Source of the DNA: Leucocoprinus leucothites
Taxonomy: Eukaryota > Basidiomycota > Agaricomycetes > Agaricales > Agaricaceae
Assembly (NCBI GenBank): GCA_013368445.1
Contig: JAACJO010000005.1
Location: forward strand, 1,178,001-1,242,000
Direction: 5' to 3'
DNA length: 64,000 bases
Shown here: positions 1 to 11,726 of the stretch, piece after piece
How the letters are laid out: each line of letters begins with the position of its first letter
Numbering within the stretch: the stretch's first letter is position 1
Program-made: the position numbers and the translations under genes
The notes under the pieces: generated by a model
Database searches by the model: none
The model's input: only the letters and a program-made list of their open reading frames with translations
What the model was told of the DNA's origin: nothing

Positions 1-112
1 ATGAAACTTTTGCAATTAAGAAAGCATGAGTACAAGATTATGCGGAATAAAACAAGTAATTGAGAGCAAACGGTTTATACGTAAACGCAAGGGAGTATGC
101 ATATTGAAATGG

Positions 113-3100
113 CTACTCTTGCTCCCATAACGTGTCTTGAGCAGCCAACTCTTTTACTCTCAAAACCAACTCCTCGTCCAGTTCTAACTCTCCAAGCACA
201 TCCATTTCATGGGTATAGTCGTTTACAATAGCGTCCAGCCTTTCCGGTGGCATTCCCGGCCATCTTGAACCCATTTCTTCAAGCGTTGGAATTTCAAGAG
301 CTTCATCAGGCTTGATCTCGAACTCCTCATCTTTGGACCTGGACAACTGGATGGTGAAGACGGTGTACAGTGCTGTGTTTTTGAAACGTTCGCTGAGTTC
401 TGCATCCGACACGTTCGCAGTTTTACGAATGGTGTTCCAGCTGTATTTGGTGAGTAACTTTTAGGCACGGCATCGGTGCTTGAGAGACTTACTCATCATG
501 GAGATACACGCGTCGCCAGACTGTTCGTAGAGCAGATTTTTTCCGGGCTTCAGGCAGATTCTGAAGGACTGTCAGCTGCTTGCTGATTGGTATAGGTCTG
601 GCAATTACCGAGGCACGGGTAAGAAGTTGTAAAGCTGTAGCATAATCCTCGACGGTCTCTTTGTTGTCTTTCAAAGTTAACACATCAACAGTGTCCTCTA
701 TCGAGAGTGCTTTGCCTTGCAAGAGTTGGCGAACAAAATCTTTAAAAGCCTGTTCCTTGAGTTAGCTCACATTCCTAAGTCAAGCAAAAGATGCCCACGT
801 ATAACATCCCCTTCCTCCCAGCAAGCCCGGTAACCTTGCCTTTGACAATGATGTCAACCTGACTTTCAAGAGAATGACGTCCACGAACGGCCGCAAGAGC
901 CGACTTCAAATCTTCTAACAAAGCTTCGTGCACACTGACAAAGTCAAGCTCATCATGGAACCCTACCCGCATGTTAATTATTTTCACATGGGAAATGATG
1001 CAGGATTAATACTTACTGCCGAGCTTGCGTTCACTCGGAGGTGCTCCTTTGTCGTAGACCTGGGCCAAGTGCGCCAATTTCCCGAGACTCAACATAAACT
1101 ATAGTGTCACTGGAAATTAGACCATGCAATTATCAAGGGAGCTAAAACTCACGTATTTTGCCTCAAGATTTGCTGCTCCTTGTGCCTCACTGAGAAGAGC
1201 GCTACTCGCCGCATCAAACCTCTCCTTCCCAATATCATCCAACCATGAAATTGCCGGGTTGGGCTTCTCAGCAAAGAACTTATCCAAAAAACCCTTTTCG
1301 TCTTCCTGCGAGAACATTACCCGCAGCTCCCCATGCTGAATATACCATTGATATAATTCACGTGTGAACTCTTCTTGGAACCGATCAATATAAGTTTGTA
1401 TGCGTCTAGCATTGGGGTTTTGATCAGGCGGATAGACAGTCTCGCGGTTACAGAGAGCGGCAAGGGAGCTGAAGTCACGATACCGCTCGGCAAGAGCAAA
1501 GGCGGCGTTTTCGTGCCCACAGCGTCCTGTTTTTGATGAGTTACATGCCAAAAGACCTAGCTGTTACACGTACTGAGGGTTTCTAGGACCTCGGGCCGGA
1601 GTAAGGCGAACCTCTGCTCCAACTCTTCCTTGTCCTGTTTCACAGAGGGCTCCTCAGCTGCAGCACCGCTACAGGTTCTGAGGATTGCATCCAGAGATAT
1701 ACAACGAACATCACTCACCTGCCCAACCAATTCAACCTCTCTTGGATACAAGCAAACAGAATCTCCGCAAGTTCCGCAAGTTGTGTATTTGGTTCTCCAG
1801 GTCTTACCTGGGTCGCACCACCTGTGCCCTGAGTTTCCGCAACCTCAGTTGATGCGTCAAACAACGCAAGTACTACATCAATAACCGAAGGTCGACTCGT
1901 CCAAGGGTTAATCATTGGCATCTCTAGCCCATAAACACCGAGATTGTAAATCCGGTAATCAAATGCCGAACGCAAGACTGTAATGACGATTCGGTTTGCT
2001 TCCGGCAAGAAATCGACGATATTGTGGCCTGTATTGCGTGCAGCGGATGTTGCAGCTCCCTTGACTTTTTTGATTAACCGACCAATGTCGGCCACTCGAA
2101 GGCGGAAAAATGCTCGGAGAACATCCTCGTGCGAGCCTTCGTGAATTTCTGACATCAATTCGTGTACAGCATCATTCAAGACGCTGAATCGCGGGTTTGT
2201 GCTACAGAGAGCTCGATAGTTAGTTTGAGAATGGCGATAAGGGTAGTTCCGCATACGCGAGGAGATCATTGTACTGCAACCATAGTTGATGGGCCGCATA
2301 TAGTTTCTCGGCGTCAGTGGCCAGCCGTTGTCGGCTTCTCTGAGAGATCTAAACAGGTAGTTGAGACTTGGGGGTTCGATGTGACGAAGGTGTATTCCCC
2401 ACCTTGCCAAGAACAGCATTGTCATTGACGAACCGAATCAACCAGCTAAGACGCTCTTTGCGGCTATTCAGCTGTGATGTCAAGTCATGGTTCTTGCGTA
2501 CAACTTCCGATGCTTTGCAAGGGTTAGAAAATGCCGCTTCAAGCAATCGATGGTGAGTTCGAACCTGAACGAAGAACAGCTGCGCTAAGTTGTTCAGCTG
2601 CCTGCATCAAACTTTCCGCATCAACCTCAGGAGGGAAGCTGAATTGAAGTGGGTTCTGTTAAGTAGTCTATCAGCATACAGTTTTGATTAGGAGTGAGAA
2701 CCTACTTCGGGGAGCGAGCCATAGAGAATCGCCTGCATCATAATCGACTTCACAATGTTTATGTGACCAGTCCTGGGGGAATTTGGCTTAGAAAGGGGTT
2801 TTCGAGATTGGTGTAAAAGACCCACTGGTAGTCAAACGTATCGATTTTCTCATTATCCACCACAACCCTCATCATTGTTGAGGCAGTCAACATCAACAAG
2901 GTTCCACCCGATTCGTATGCACCAACCCCAAGAGTCCTGTCTGTCGCTGACTTAAGTTCCAGTCGGTCTCGGTAATCCGAATCTAAAGAGCCCTTAATAC
3001 ATGCACAACACCCAAGCTGACAGGACATACCCCGGGCAACCAGAGCCACTGCATCCCCAAACTGCACGACAACGACGGCACCACCAGCCAAGAACTGTAT

Positions 3101-4655
3101 TCGAGGGTGTGTGGGTGCACCACTAGTGGCGGTCTTTATCCACAATGAGTGACCCCTAAAGTATAGAATTCTCGATGCTCACTCACAGATTGGTATGGAA
3201 CAGCTTTCGTGCTCTCGACCATGAATGTATCCCCATACGCTGACAACCTCACCAAAGCGAATACTCGACGAGTTCCAGACGTGTCCGTCGCCATCAACGC
3301 GACCTCCTCGGTATGCGCATACGAAACAAGCACTACAAGCTTATCTTCGCTTCATTATCTTCAATAAAAAAGTCCTTAACGTTCGCAGACAACATAATAG
3401 AACATACCTCTCAAGACCGACATCAATAAGCTCAAAGTCCAGGAATTCATCCCTGTCCTCTTTGATTCCGAAAGCATCTTTCACAACCGACTTTAACAGC
3501 TCCACAACGTTCTTGTCCAACAACAGCTCTTCCCAACCCTCAGGTTTGAGCTCCCACTTCTGGATCCTCTCATTAACCAGGGTCCAAACCACACGTTCAC
3601 CTGTGGCGGAAGGTTTACCGAGGGCAATTGAGCTAACGTATGCATTCATAGCATCTGCAGCACTGAGGTTCGAGGAGCTAAAGAATGAAGGAATAAGGCG
3701 CGAAAGGGAAAGAGATGGTGCTGGACGGGCGAAAAGCCGTGAAACGAGATGATACTTGCCACCGGTTGGTGTAAGTGTGAGCCGAAAGAGGTGCCCAGAG
3801 GACGTTGTCGCAATGAATGTTTGGGCCTTGAAAACCACTGTCGTTCAACCAAAGTTGACGGGCATAAAGAATTAAACTCACTTCTGCTCGAACAAAGTTT
3901 GTTACATGCTCATCCTCCAACAAGTCCAAATTCATCGTCGAGAAGTTTTCACCACCAGCTAAACCAATGCTAATGCTCTCCCAAAATCGGACTTGTCCGG
4001 AGAGCGAGACGAGGATGAGTCCTGGTTCGCGCGCTGCACCGTGAGGAATGAAAGCATGTAATGGTGTATTTGCGCCCGCGTCATCTTGTGGACATGAAAA
4101 GATGTAGCATGTTGGTGTTCCACGGATCGCCTGAGCATAAATAATGAAATTCTGACTGGGTCCACTTTGAAGTCGAACGTACTTGTACGTGTTGCCACAC
4201 AAAACATGTCTGCGCAGACACCACGAGTGCAAATCCGGTGAGGATATCCACAGCACCGTTATAAGCATCCTTGAAAAAGTCTTTGGAATCGAGATAGATA
4301 AATCTGTGTTCATTCACAAATCCAATGGATCCATACCAGCGCTCCGAAGCACCTGCTTCACCTCCACTGGCAAGCTTGCGTAGAAAGAGACCGTCAGCTC
4401 GCCCGACTTTGCGTATATTGTTTCGCCGTATGATTTCGTAGAGCTTCGCTCTGTTGCAACAGATTCGGTTTCGTCAATGTCCATAAGCGTTGTTTGGAGA
4501 CGATCACTGGTGGGCGGAGAACTGAGACGCGTCGAGGCTCTTGCGGCCAATCTAGACGACTTTCGAACGGGAGAGCCAGCTTTTCGTCCCGTCCTTGACG
4601 ACCGACGTGTCGTAGGCGCAGGTGTCGGACCTGGGGAGGAAGTGAAGGTGGCCAT
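113..4655 (-). CDS. NUP133: Nucleoporin Nup133-like, many exons
   Basis: Probable structural nucleoporin of the outer-ring (Nup84/Nup107-160) subcomplex of the nuclear pore. The reading frame is split by many short introns. The start at 4655 is followed by a basic, Ser/Pro/Arg-rich tail and then a beta-propeller-like region that includes a TPTCYIFSCP stretch and a REPGLILVSLSGQVRFWESI-type strand, which I recognise from Nup133/Nup155 N-terminal propellers. The C-terminal exons are mostly helical, and the last one (412-113) starts with a SDAELSERFKNTALYT-like helix typical of Nup133 ends. The gene is followed upstream by the histone H2B gene on the same strand. Exon borders in the middle (about 600-3300) were not all resolved. 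Nup155 is the alternative, but the length and the C-terminus fit Nup133 better. Confidence 0.8.
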
Positions 4656-5006
4656 GACAGACCTCCAATGTCGGTGATATTCAGAATTGAACTCAATACC
4701 GTTGCGAGCAGCAAGCGATAGGTCCCAACCAAACAAAACCAAAGTGAGCGCGAACCCCTAAGTACAAGAACAGTTCCATCCTCAGTGGCTCAGTGCAGAC
4801 TTCTTGCAAAATACGTCTTAGCTCAAGAATCACAACAGAAATGGCGAGTAAAGATGCCCCCAAAGCATCTGGAAAAGGTATCATATATAAATTAAACTAG
4901 TGTACAATGAAGACATTATATCCTGCCCGTCTGGTCTCCAATCAACAACCCGGAAGGTGAAAGCAGTCACAGTAACAAAACATATAAGTAGAGGGTGGCC
5001 ACACTT
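4656..5006. other. Intergenic: NUP133 promoter / H2B 3' region
   Basis: About 350 bp between two genes on the minus strand. It should hold the NUP133 promoter and the H2B terminator. I see no further gene, repeat or structured element. Confidence 0.5.
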
Positions 5007-5645
5007 TTATTTGCCACCAGAAGAGAACTTGGTGACAGACTTGGTACCTACCAACACTTCAATAACCAAAAATAAGGCAATGAAATAATGGAACTTACCT
5101 TCAGAGATAGCATGCTTAGCAAGTTCACCAGGGAGAATCAAGCGAACGCTAGTCTGGATTTCACGAGAAGAGATGGTCGATTTCTTTGAGTATGAAGCGA
5201 GCTCTGAAAAGGGAATTAGTTAAAGCGGCGTGGTAGAACAATATCTTGCATACTCGAAGCCTCAGTGGCAATACGCTCGAAGATATCGTTGACAAAAGAG
5301 TTGAGGATGGCCATGGCCTTGTTGGAGATACCGGTGTCAGGGTGCACCTGCTTGAGTACTGCAAGGACATGAGGAAAAGTAGCTGATAGACCAGTCATCT
5401 AAACAAACCTTTGTAGATGTAGGAGCTGTAGGTCTCCTTACGCGTCTTCTTACGCTTCTTTTTTTCAGAGTCACCACCACCAGAAGTTGCTTTGCTTTTG
5501 CTTGCAGTCTTAGAAGCGTCAGACTTGACGGGAGCCTTTGAGGCAGTAGAAACGGGGGCTTTTCCGGCAGTGGAAGCGGGCTAACGCACGAATATGAGTC
5601 AATGGACATGCATTCATCAAAGACTAAACTCACTTTTGGGGCCAT
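5007..5645 (-). CDS. Histone H2B
   Basis: Core histone H2B, which pairs with H2A in the nucleosome. The start ATG (5645-5643) gives MAPK, then an intron with a GTGAGT donor. The next exon holds the Lys/Ser-rich tail ending [18 protein letters not shown]. The histone fold continues with [18 protein letters not shown] and [16 protein letters not shown], an intron, then [20 protein letters not shown] and [15 protein letters not shown]. After the last intron it ends VTKFSSGGK and the TAA at 5009-5007. Five exons over 639 bp give a protein of normal H2B size. No divergent H2A gene is adjacent, unlike the paired H2A-H2B arrangement common in fungi. Confidence 0.96.
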
Positions 5646-5903
5646 TGTTGAGTGAAATTGAGCGAAGAGTACGAACTGGTGGTGGTTGGGGAAGAAGGAT
5701 GTGCGATAGCTCTGTCAAGTCGCGTCTTCTTATGTGCCGTCACGGTTGCGGACTTTGAATTCGCGCATTTCGCTTACCACGTGCATTCAACAGGCTTCAA
5801 TCATAAACGCGTCTAGCACGTGATCAAAAAGATATCTATTCACCCGCGCCAAGTTAGACCCAAAGTCCATTGTAGAGCTTCAATGCCTGCCACTAATAAT
5901 TCT

Positions 5904-6944
5904 TTACTTCTTCTGCCAAATGACTACCCAAGCCTGATAGGGGTAGTGGAAGGTGCCAGCGGCCTCGTCAATCCATTCCTTGTCTTCACCTTTCCTAACA
6001 AGCTCTCTGAGCTTTTGGCAAACTTCCTCCTTTTGATCAGGGGGAAGAATGGCAATGTAGCTCTTGCTACAGGCTCTGTCAACGACAATTTGTTCGGTGC
6101 CAACGAGTGAATATGACCAGATGAACTCCTCAGGTTGTTCAAAAAATTTCTTGTAAGACGGCGTGTCGAATGTTTGTTTCCACAAGAAAAGGCGGAACTG
6201 AGGACTGCCTTGCTCATGTGCCTCAATGGTATTCCGGACGCCAGCCACCCACCGTGCCGCATGCCTATCAAATATGCAATCAATAACCGTGACATATCCT
6301 TGCGTGAAATGACTGCGTACCTGTCTTCTAGGTTCCAAATGCACGCCACAGTGCCATTTGGCGCTAAGATCCGCGCAAACTCGGCCGAGGCGAGGTCGAA
6401 ATCTGGGCACCAGTGGTAAGCCTAAACAGGAAAGAGTGGTTCGGTAAATCTCAACAGTCATGAGGTCAAGCAATACCTGTGCGATGACAACGAGATCAGC
6501 CCAACCATCTTCTACACCAGTGTTTTGGAAGGTTCCATCGCGAAGGTGGATACGATCATCCTGGATGGTCCGAGCAAAGGTATCGCGCATACCCTCGCTC
6601 GGCTCAACTGCCACATACCCTTTGATGGCCTTGTTCCATTCTGGATTAGAGAGTAGAGCCCTCGTAAATATTCCCGTGCCAGACCCAATCCTAAGTAGCT
6701 CATCATGAGGCACATCCCAAGCAATCATTCGCAATGTACACACTCAACGATTTTGTAAGGTCCGGGCCCTCTCAAGGCCTTGCGAATATGTTCGATAGCC
6801 TTCGGCTGGTAACTGGGGCGAGCACTGTGCGAAAACGATCAATTTGAAGCGAGAACAACTTGGCGGGAAATAACCTCACCGGTCGTAGAGCTCATTGGTG
6901 CCACTTCCAAAGCCACCTTGCGCAACGGTATGGACGAATGACAT
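5904..6944 (-). CDS. Class I SAM-dependent methyltransferase
   Basis: Methyltransferase type 11-like fold. The start at 6944 gives MSFVHTVAQGGFGSGTNELYD, followed by an intron and an ARPSYQPKAI segment. A motif-I glycine loop GSGTGIFTRALL (SAM binding) comes next, then an acidic post-I strand ending AVEPSEG, and after another intron an AYHWCPDFD-like motif and a VACIWNLEDR strand. The C-terminal half (to KK-stop at 5904) contains FFEQPEEFIWSYSLVGTEQI. This arrangement matches the uncharacterised fungal methyltransferases related to trans-aconitate or Crg1-type enzymes. The substrate cannot be told from sequence. It is divergent from the sphingoid-base kinase gene and shares a 363-bp upstream region with it. 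Confidence 0.85.
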
Positions 6945-7307
6945 CTTGCTAACCAAGTTGTTGAGTCACGAAAACTGGGAGCCGTGCGTATAAATATTAT
7001 CGAGTGAAGAATGATTGCACCATAATTGGGAGTCGCTGATCGTGTGTTCCATGCTCACCGGCGACCCGGTGCGCCGTTTTGAGGTGACCGCGGGATAGGC
7101 TGACCACAATAGTGCTGGTGGCAGAGAAGATGGAGCAAAAACCGGAGGAGAGGGAGGGGAACAGAAAAAAAGACGGGAGGGTAGAACAGGCTAAAGGCGT
7201 AGCCCCTTTCCAGATGCCGCAAGCCATGGCGACTATTCCAAACAAATGGCGCCCAACATCTTGACCTCTTCTTCCAGACTCCCACCTCTCTCCTTCTCTC
7301 CTTCCTC
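6945..7307. promoter_or_regulatory. Shared upstream region, methyltransferase (-) / sphingoid-base kinase (+)
   Basis: A 363-bp gap between two divergent start codons, so both promoters must lie here. It is pyrimidine-rich next to the kinase start (about 7255-7305), as is common in basidiomycete promoters. No specific operator was recognised. Confidence 0.5.
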
Positions 7308-9325
7308 ATGGATCTCCTGGTTTCTTCTCCCCAGGGCAAATACACCTTCAAACAAGTGGATAATGCTCTCCTCGTCACTCACGAAGGTACACCCGCTTCA
7401 TTATTGTGTTTTCTTTGGTTAACCTCCTGCTACTCCCCCAGACTCCCCAACGTGCACCATACAACACCACTATGTCCTCGATAGCCACTACGACGACGAA
7501 GATCACTTGATGCACGTTTCCTATTTGATCGACAAGCTCGACAAGAAGCAAGGCACATCCCTGGAGCTTCTCAAAGTGACCGGGACGGTACAAGATGAAG
7601 TGCAGGCATTTGACTGGGCTGAGAAACTCATGAGTACGGTATATGAAGGTCAGCTTGCATTTCATTTCCCGTGAGCCTTGCTTGATGACGTCCATAGGTT
7701 ATGGCATCCAGCGGTCACGGCGACTACGAGTCCTGGTCAATCCTCATGGAGGCGTCGTGCGTTGACCTCAGATTTCCTTATCACCGCAATCCTTACTAAC
7801 CCATCCACTCAGAGAAAGGGGACCTTCATTTTCTCTAGAATAGTCGAACCAATATTCCGGGCAGCTGGCTGTCAGCTTCACGTCACTCGTGCGTAGTTGC
7901 ACTCTTGCTTGCCGCGTAATAGGCTGAGATCCTTTCCAGAGACAACACACAACGGACATGCACATGACATTGCCAAAGACCTCGCGACCAACTACGATGC
8001 TGTTGTAACAGTGTCTGGCGATGGGCTCATACACGAAGTTCTCAATGGCTTCGCTGAGCATGCCGATCCACTCAAGGCGTTTAGCATACCTGTCGCCCCC
8101 ATCCCCACAGGGTCCGGAAATGGCCTTTCACTAAACCTACTTGGTGCAGAGGTGAGCTCATTGTATTGCAACCGAATAACCACGGTCTCATGTCCCCAGC
8201 ATGGCTTCGATGTCACGAGAGCTGCGCTAAACGTCATCAAAGGTATGTGCTTCTATGCTTTTGGGGGTTGGATTTTCAGCTGATTATGCCAAAGGCCAGC
8301 CAATGAAAGTTGACTTATTCTCGTTCACACAAGACAACAAGAGGTCGATATCCTTCATGTCACAATCATTGGGGCTCATGGCTGATCTGGATATTGGAAC
8401 CGAGCATCTACGTTGGATGGGTGATACGCGTTTCATGGTCGGTTTATTGCGTGGAAGTGAGCCTTGGACTTTTTCGGTGGATCTCAGCCCCATTTTGCCA
8501 ATAATACTGACGAGATGTTTAGTTATTCAGTTTAGAGCATGCCCAGTTCAGCTGTCCTACAAGGCAGCCGAAATGGACAAACACAAGATGGCCGAGCGCG
8601 TCTCATTACTCCGGAAGAACAAGAAACCCCCACCACCCACCAGTTCATCTCCTGCGACCTCAGAAAGCGATATCGCTGAGACATTACCACCGCTTAAGTT
8701 CCAACCAGAAGACAACGAGGGTTGGACAACGTTTGATGAACCTTTGTTGTATGTTTATGCCGGTAAGGGACCGTTCGTTGGCCGGTATGTTCATCATGCC
8801 CTTTCTGTCTTATTTTAGTCAACTGAATTATCGTTAGGGATTATATGGCCTTCCCTGTCTCACTGCCCGACGACGGGCTAATTGATGTTATGGCAATGCC
8901 ATTGGTAAGTAGGGTTTCTGTCCGAGCCTGACGCCCATTGACACTCCCTTAGTCTTCAAGAAAGGATGTTATTGCAGGCATGACTGGCGCAGAGAAAGGA
9001 GAAAGCTTCTGGTCACCAAAGGTATGCTAGTATCAGACTCCACGAGAATCGATCCCTTACCCACGGCCTGTCATAGCTTCAGTATGTCAAGGCTCATGCA
9101 TATAGAGTGAAACCTCTCAAACCAAAGGGACACCTCGCCGTTGACGGCGAAATATACCCCTTCAAGGAATTCCAGGTGGAAGTTCATCAGTGCTTAGGCA
9201 CTCTACTCAGCCCCTACGGGCACTATGCAGTTGACTTTGCCCCTCACCCTCCTGCTAAAAACAAAAAATCAAAGCCTTCGGAGGGCAAGAAGAAGGGTGC
9301 AACCCGCAGTGTTTCAACAATCTGA
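7308..9325 (+). CDS. Sphingoid long-chain-base kinase (DAGK-catalytic family)
   Basis: Probable LCB4/sphingosine-kinase-type enzyme that phosphorylates sphingoid bases at membranes. The start ATG at 7308 opens MDLLVSSPQGKYTFKQVD; the first intron follows GAAG at about 7386. Across spliced exons the DAGK catalytic core reads VLVNPHGG, then SGDGLIHEVLNGF (the SGDGxxxEVxNG nucleotide-binding motif), then PTGSGNGLSLNLLG. Downstream lie SLGLMADLDIGTEHLRWMGD, a poly-proline linker (KKPPPPTSS) and the C-terminal DDGLIDVM and HLAVDGEIYPFKEFQVEV segments typical of the family. The stop TGA is at 9323-9325. The order of domains and the length (roughly 500 residues) are normal. The N-terminal 100 residues are less conserved. 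Confidence 0.9.
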
Positions 9326-9785
9326 CCATCTCAATAGGACAATGTAGGATAATCTTATTCATTCACATCACTATTGTTGCGTTTGATACCCCTCTTTTCC
9401 CGTAATGTTTCTGTCTGTCTTTTTATCTCCGAATCATTCGTTGTCCCTCCTTATACTTTAATACCGCTTTTAGGACGTTTGTGTACTTCTGGTACTGATA
9501 AATAGTGCTGATAGTGTAGTAGGTAGTAGGTATACGTACCACTAGCATCCCGGCTGCTCTCTAATCCGATTCTCCTTCGGTCGCTCCCAGGACTATAGGA
9601 TAATATTTCTAGCGTCCCCGTGGATTTTCTTCAATAAACAACTGTATATACCCCATGTGAGTAGAAACGGCCGAAAACACGGACCATGACATCTATCATC
9701 AACCTTCTTTTTGAGTATGTTATAAACCCGCCAGTCCGATGCGCCGAGAATAAACGCGCCGAGTTGACCCTCCTTCGTTACCAAC
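9326..9785. other. Intergenic: kinase 3' region / HTD2-like promoter
   Basis: 460 bp between two plus-strand genes. The sequence is T/C-rich up to about 9470, then mixed. No gene, repeat or RNA structure was recognised. Confidence 0.5.
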
Positions 9786-10846
9786 ATGTTCTCTCGATGT
9801 CTCCCTCGTACAGTGCTAACCCAAATCACCCGGCGACAATCCTATCACTCCGAGGCACTAGACAAATGGATTAACAACCCACCATCCATCACACTAACCG
9901 ACAGCTTCCATTACGAGCCCCTATCCGACCTATATATCACACTCCCGACACGGGATGGCACTCGCAAACCTTACGCTGAGCCTAAAGTGGGCCAGCCTGT
10001 ACCATATGGGTCGCAACTAGCATTCTTCCATGCGCGTAAACCTGAGCATTTGTTACGTGCAGATGGGACGGACGAGGATATATCACCCCCTGCACCTTTC
10101 CTGAGGAGGATGTGGGCTGGCGGGAAGATGACTTGGAATAATGACAATCCGATGCTCGTCGGTTCTAAGGTTCATGGAAGGTCGACTGTCGGGGATGTGA
10201 AATTGAAGGGAGCTGAGAAAGGGAAGCCTATGGTGTTTGTAACCCAGAAGATCGAATATGAGATTGATGGGACGAGAAAAGGGCCTTCATTGGTAGAGGA
10301 AAGGGCTCATGTGTACTTTGAGGTCAAGAATGAAGAGGAGAAAAAGAAACCTGGTCCCAAATGTGCGTTTCGTTTGTGCCCAAATTAGTTCAGCTACTGA
10401 AACCCTGGATTAGCCGTGCAAGTCCCCTCGTCGGTCGACTTTTCATTCACGTATCTTCCGAGCGTAGTCACACTCTTCCGGTTCTCCGCACTCATGTTCA
10501 ACGCGCACCATATCCACTTGGACAAGGAATATTCGCAGAAAAAGGAAGGATACGAAGGTATTATTACAGTCTACGCAACTCGCGTCTTATCAGTTACTAA
10601 TGTCATGACTGCTTGCTAGAACGCCTGGTTCATGGACCACTGACCGCTCTCATGTTACTTGAAACCGCCGCTTTTAACAAGCCGGATATTCGCATCAAGA
10701 CCTTCGAATACCGCGCAACTAACCCACTCGTTGCCGGTAGGCAGACGTCAATCAATGGGGTATGGACAGACAGGGATAGAGCACAACTTTGGTGCGTGGA
10801 CGAGAAAGGAGTAGTTGGGATGACGGGAAGTATCACAACCGAATAG
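9786..10846 (+). CDS. HTD2-like hotdog-fold dehydratase (mitochondrial)
   Basis: Probable 3-hydroxyacyl-thioester dehydratase of mitochondrial type II fatty-acid synthesis, or the closely related mesaconyl-CoA hydratase. The start at 9786 gives an Arg-rich, Ser/Thr-rich leader (MFSRCLPRTVLTQITRRQSY) consistent with a mitochondrial presequence. The N-terminal half has a PFLRRMWAGGKMTW segment and the YEIDG/VEERAHVYFEVKN strand region of the first hotdog domain. After an intron near 10,362-10,413 the second domain shows LFRFSALMFNAHHIHLDKEY, the hydratase-2-like motif, then HGPLTALMLLE. It ends VGMTGSITTE-stop at 10,846. The gene is convergent with the small minus-strand gene at 10,933. Substrate choice is inferred from family only. 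Confidence 0.82.
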
Positions 10847-10932
10847 ATTACATGTAGTTGAATGAGAATATAACCCGTGCCAACGAAGAGGATAGTTTTG
10901 AATACTATACGTTGCGAATCATGACTGGCCTC

Positions 10933-11466
10933 TTAGCGGCAAACCTTGTCAATCTGGAGGACTAACCTCTCGGGCAGCTCGGAGTCGTATTGGGTTTTGA
11001 ATCTGACCACCCTGTTTCTTGTCACCTCAACAGGAGACCAAACAGATTCTGGGGTCATATCGCGCGTGAACAGTTCTTCCTGGTCTAAATCCACCACAGA
11101 CCGAACAAGGGAGGTCAGGGGTGCTGTAAGAGAATGGGCAGTGTAGAACATCATGACATATGCAAAGTCAACCAACCCGTTTCTCCAATAATACCTCGTC
11201 CCGGTAGCTCAGGAAACATAGGCATATAGCTGACCACTTTTCGTTCAACATATAGCCCACCTCTATTTTCAGTGTAACCATGATAATTCAGAACAATCAA
11301 ATTTGTGCGATCCGCTGGCAAATTATAGAAAGCTAAGGTTAGACAAAGTTCATTAGCTCAGCGGTGGCTTACCGCTGAAATTGCCAGCCCGGTTGATTCG
11401 AGCGCGAGTATAGATGTCTATCAAAGTGGCATCTCGGTCACAGGTAGAAGCACTCGAGTAGTGCAT
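10933..11466 (-). CDS. Unrecognised small protein, four exons
   Basis: I do not recognise this protein. A spliced reading from ATG 11,466 gives MHYSSASTCDRDATLIDIY..., then after an intron with a GTAAGC donor a NLPADRTNLIVLNYHGYTEN / GGLYVERKVVSYMPMFPELP segment, and then TSLVRSVVDLDQEELFTRDM, a WSPVEVTRNRVVRF strand and a PERLVLQIDKVCR end (stop TAA 10,935-10,933). Intron borders follow GT..AG and keep the frame. The true start is uncertain: the same frame runs open upstream to about 11,525 (a hydrophobic FLIFTLGPLLP stretch), and another coding-like scrap (MDSPHQFDCCGLFSWTRLEY) lies at about 11,545-11,655 in a different frame. The gene may therefore have an extra 5' exon, close to the PRCC 3' end. 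Confidence 0.5.
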
Positions 11467-11726
11467 CGTCGCAGGTAAGAGAGGACCGAGGGTAAAGATA
11501 AGAAAGTCTCTTATTCTGATTGACAGGGGTCTTCATCATTGTATTCCAATCTCGTCCACGAGAACAGGCCACAGCAATCGAATTGATCTACAAATGGCTC
11601 CAGGCCCCACCATAGACAAGGGACTCACATACGAGGCGAATCCATAGAAACCGAAAATATTCACTGTGAACTGATAGGGTACCAGGTGTTGTAGTCTACA
11701 TGGGCATAAGTATAAGGCAATCGCAG

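Noticed and set aside
4693..4884. Short hydrophobic frame upstream of NUP133
   Set aside because: It lies in the NUP133 promoter, lacks a convincing start context and has no family resemblance.
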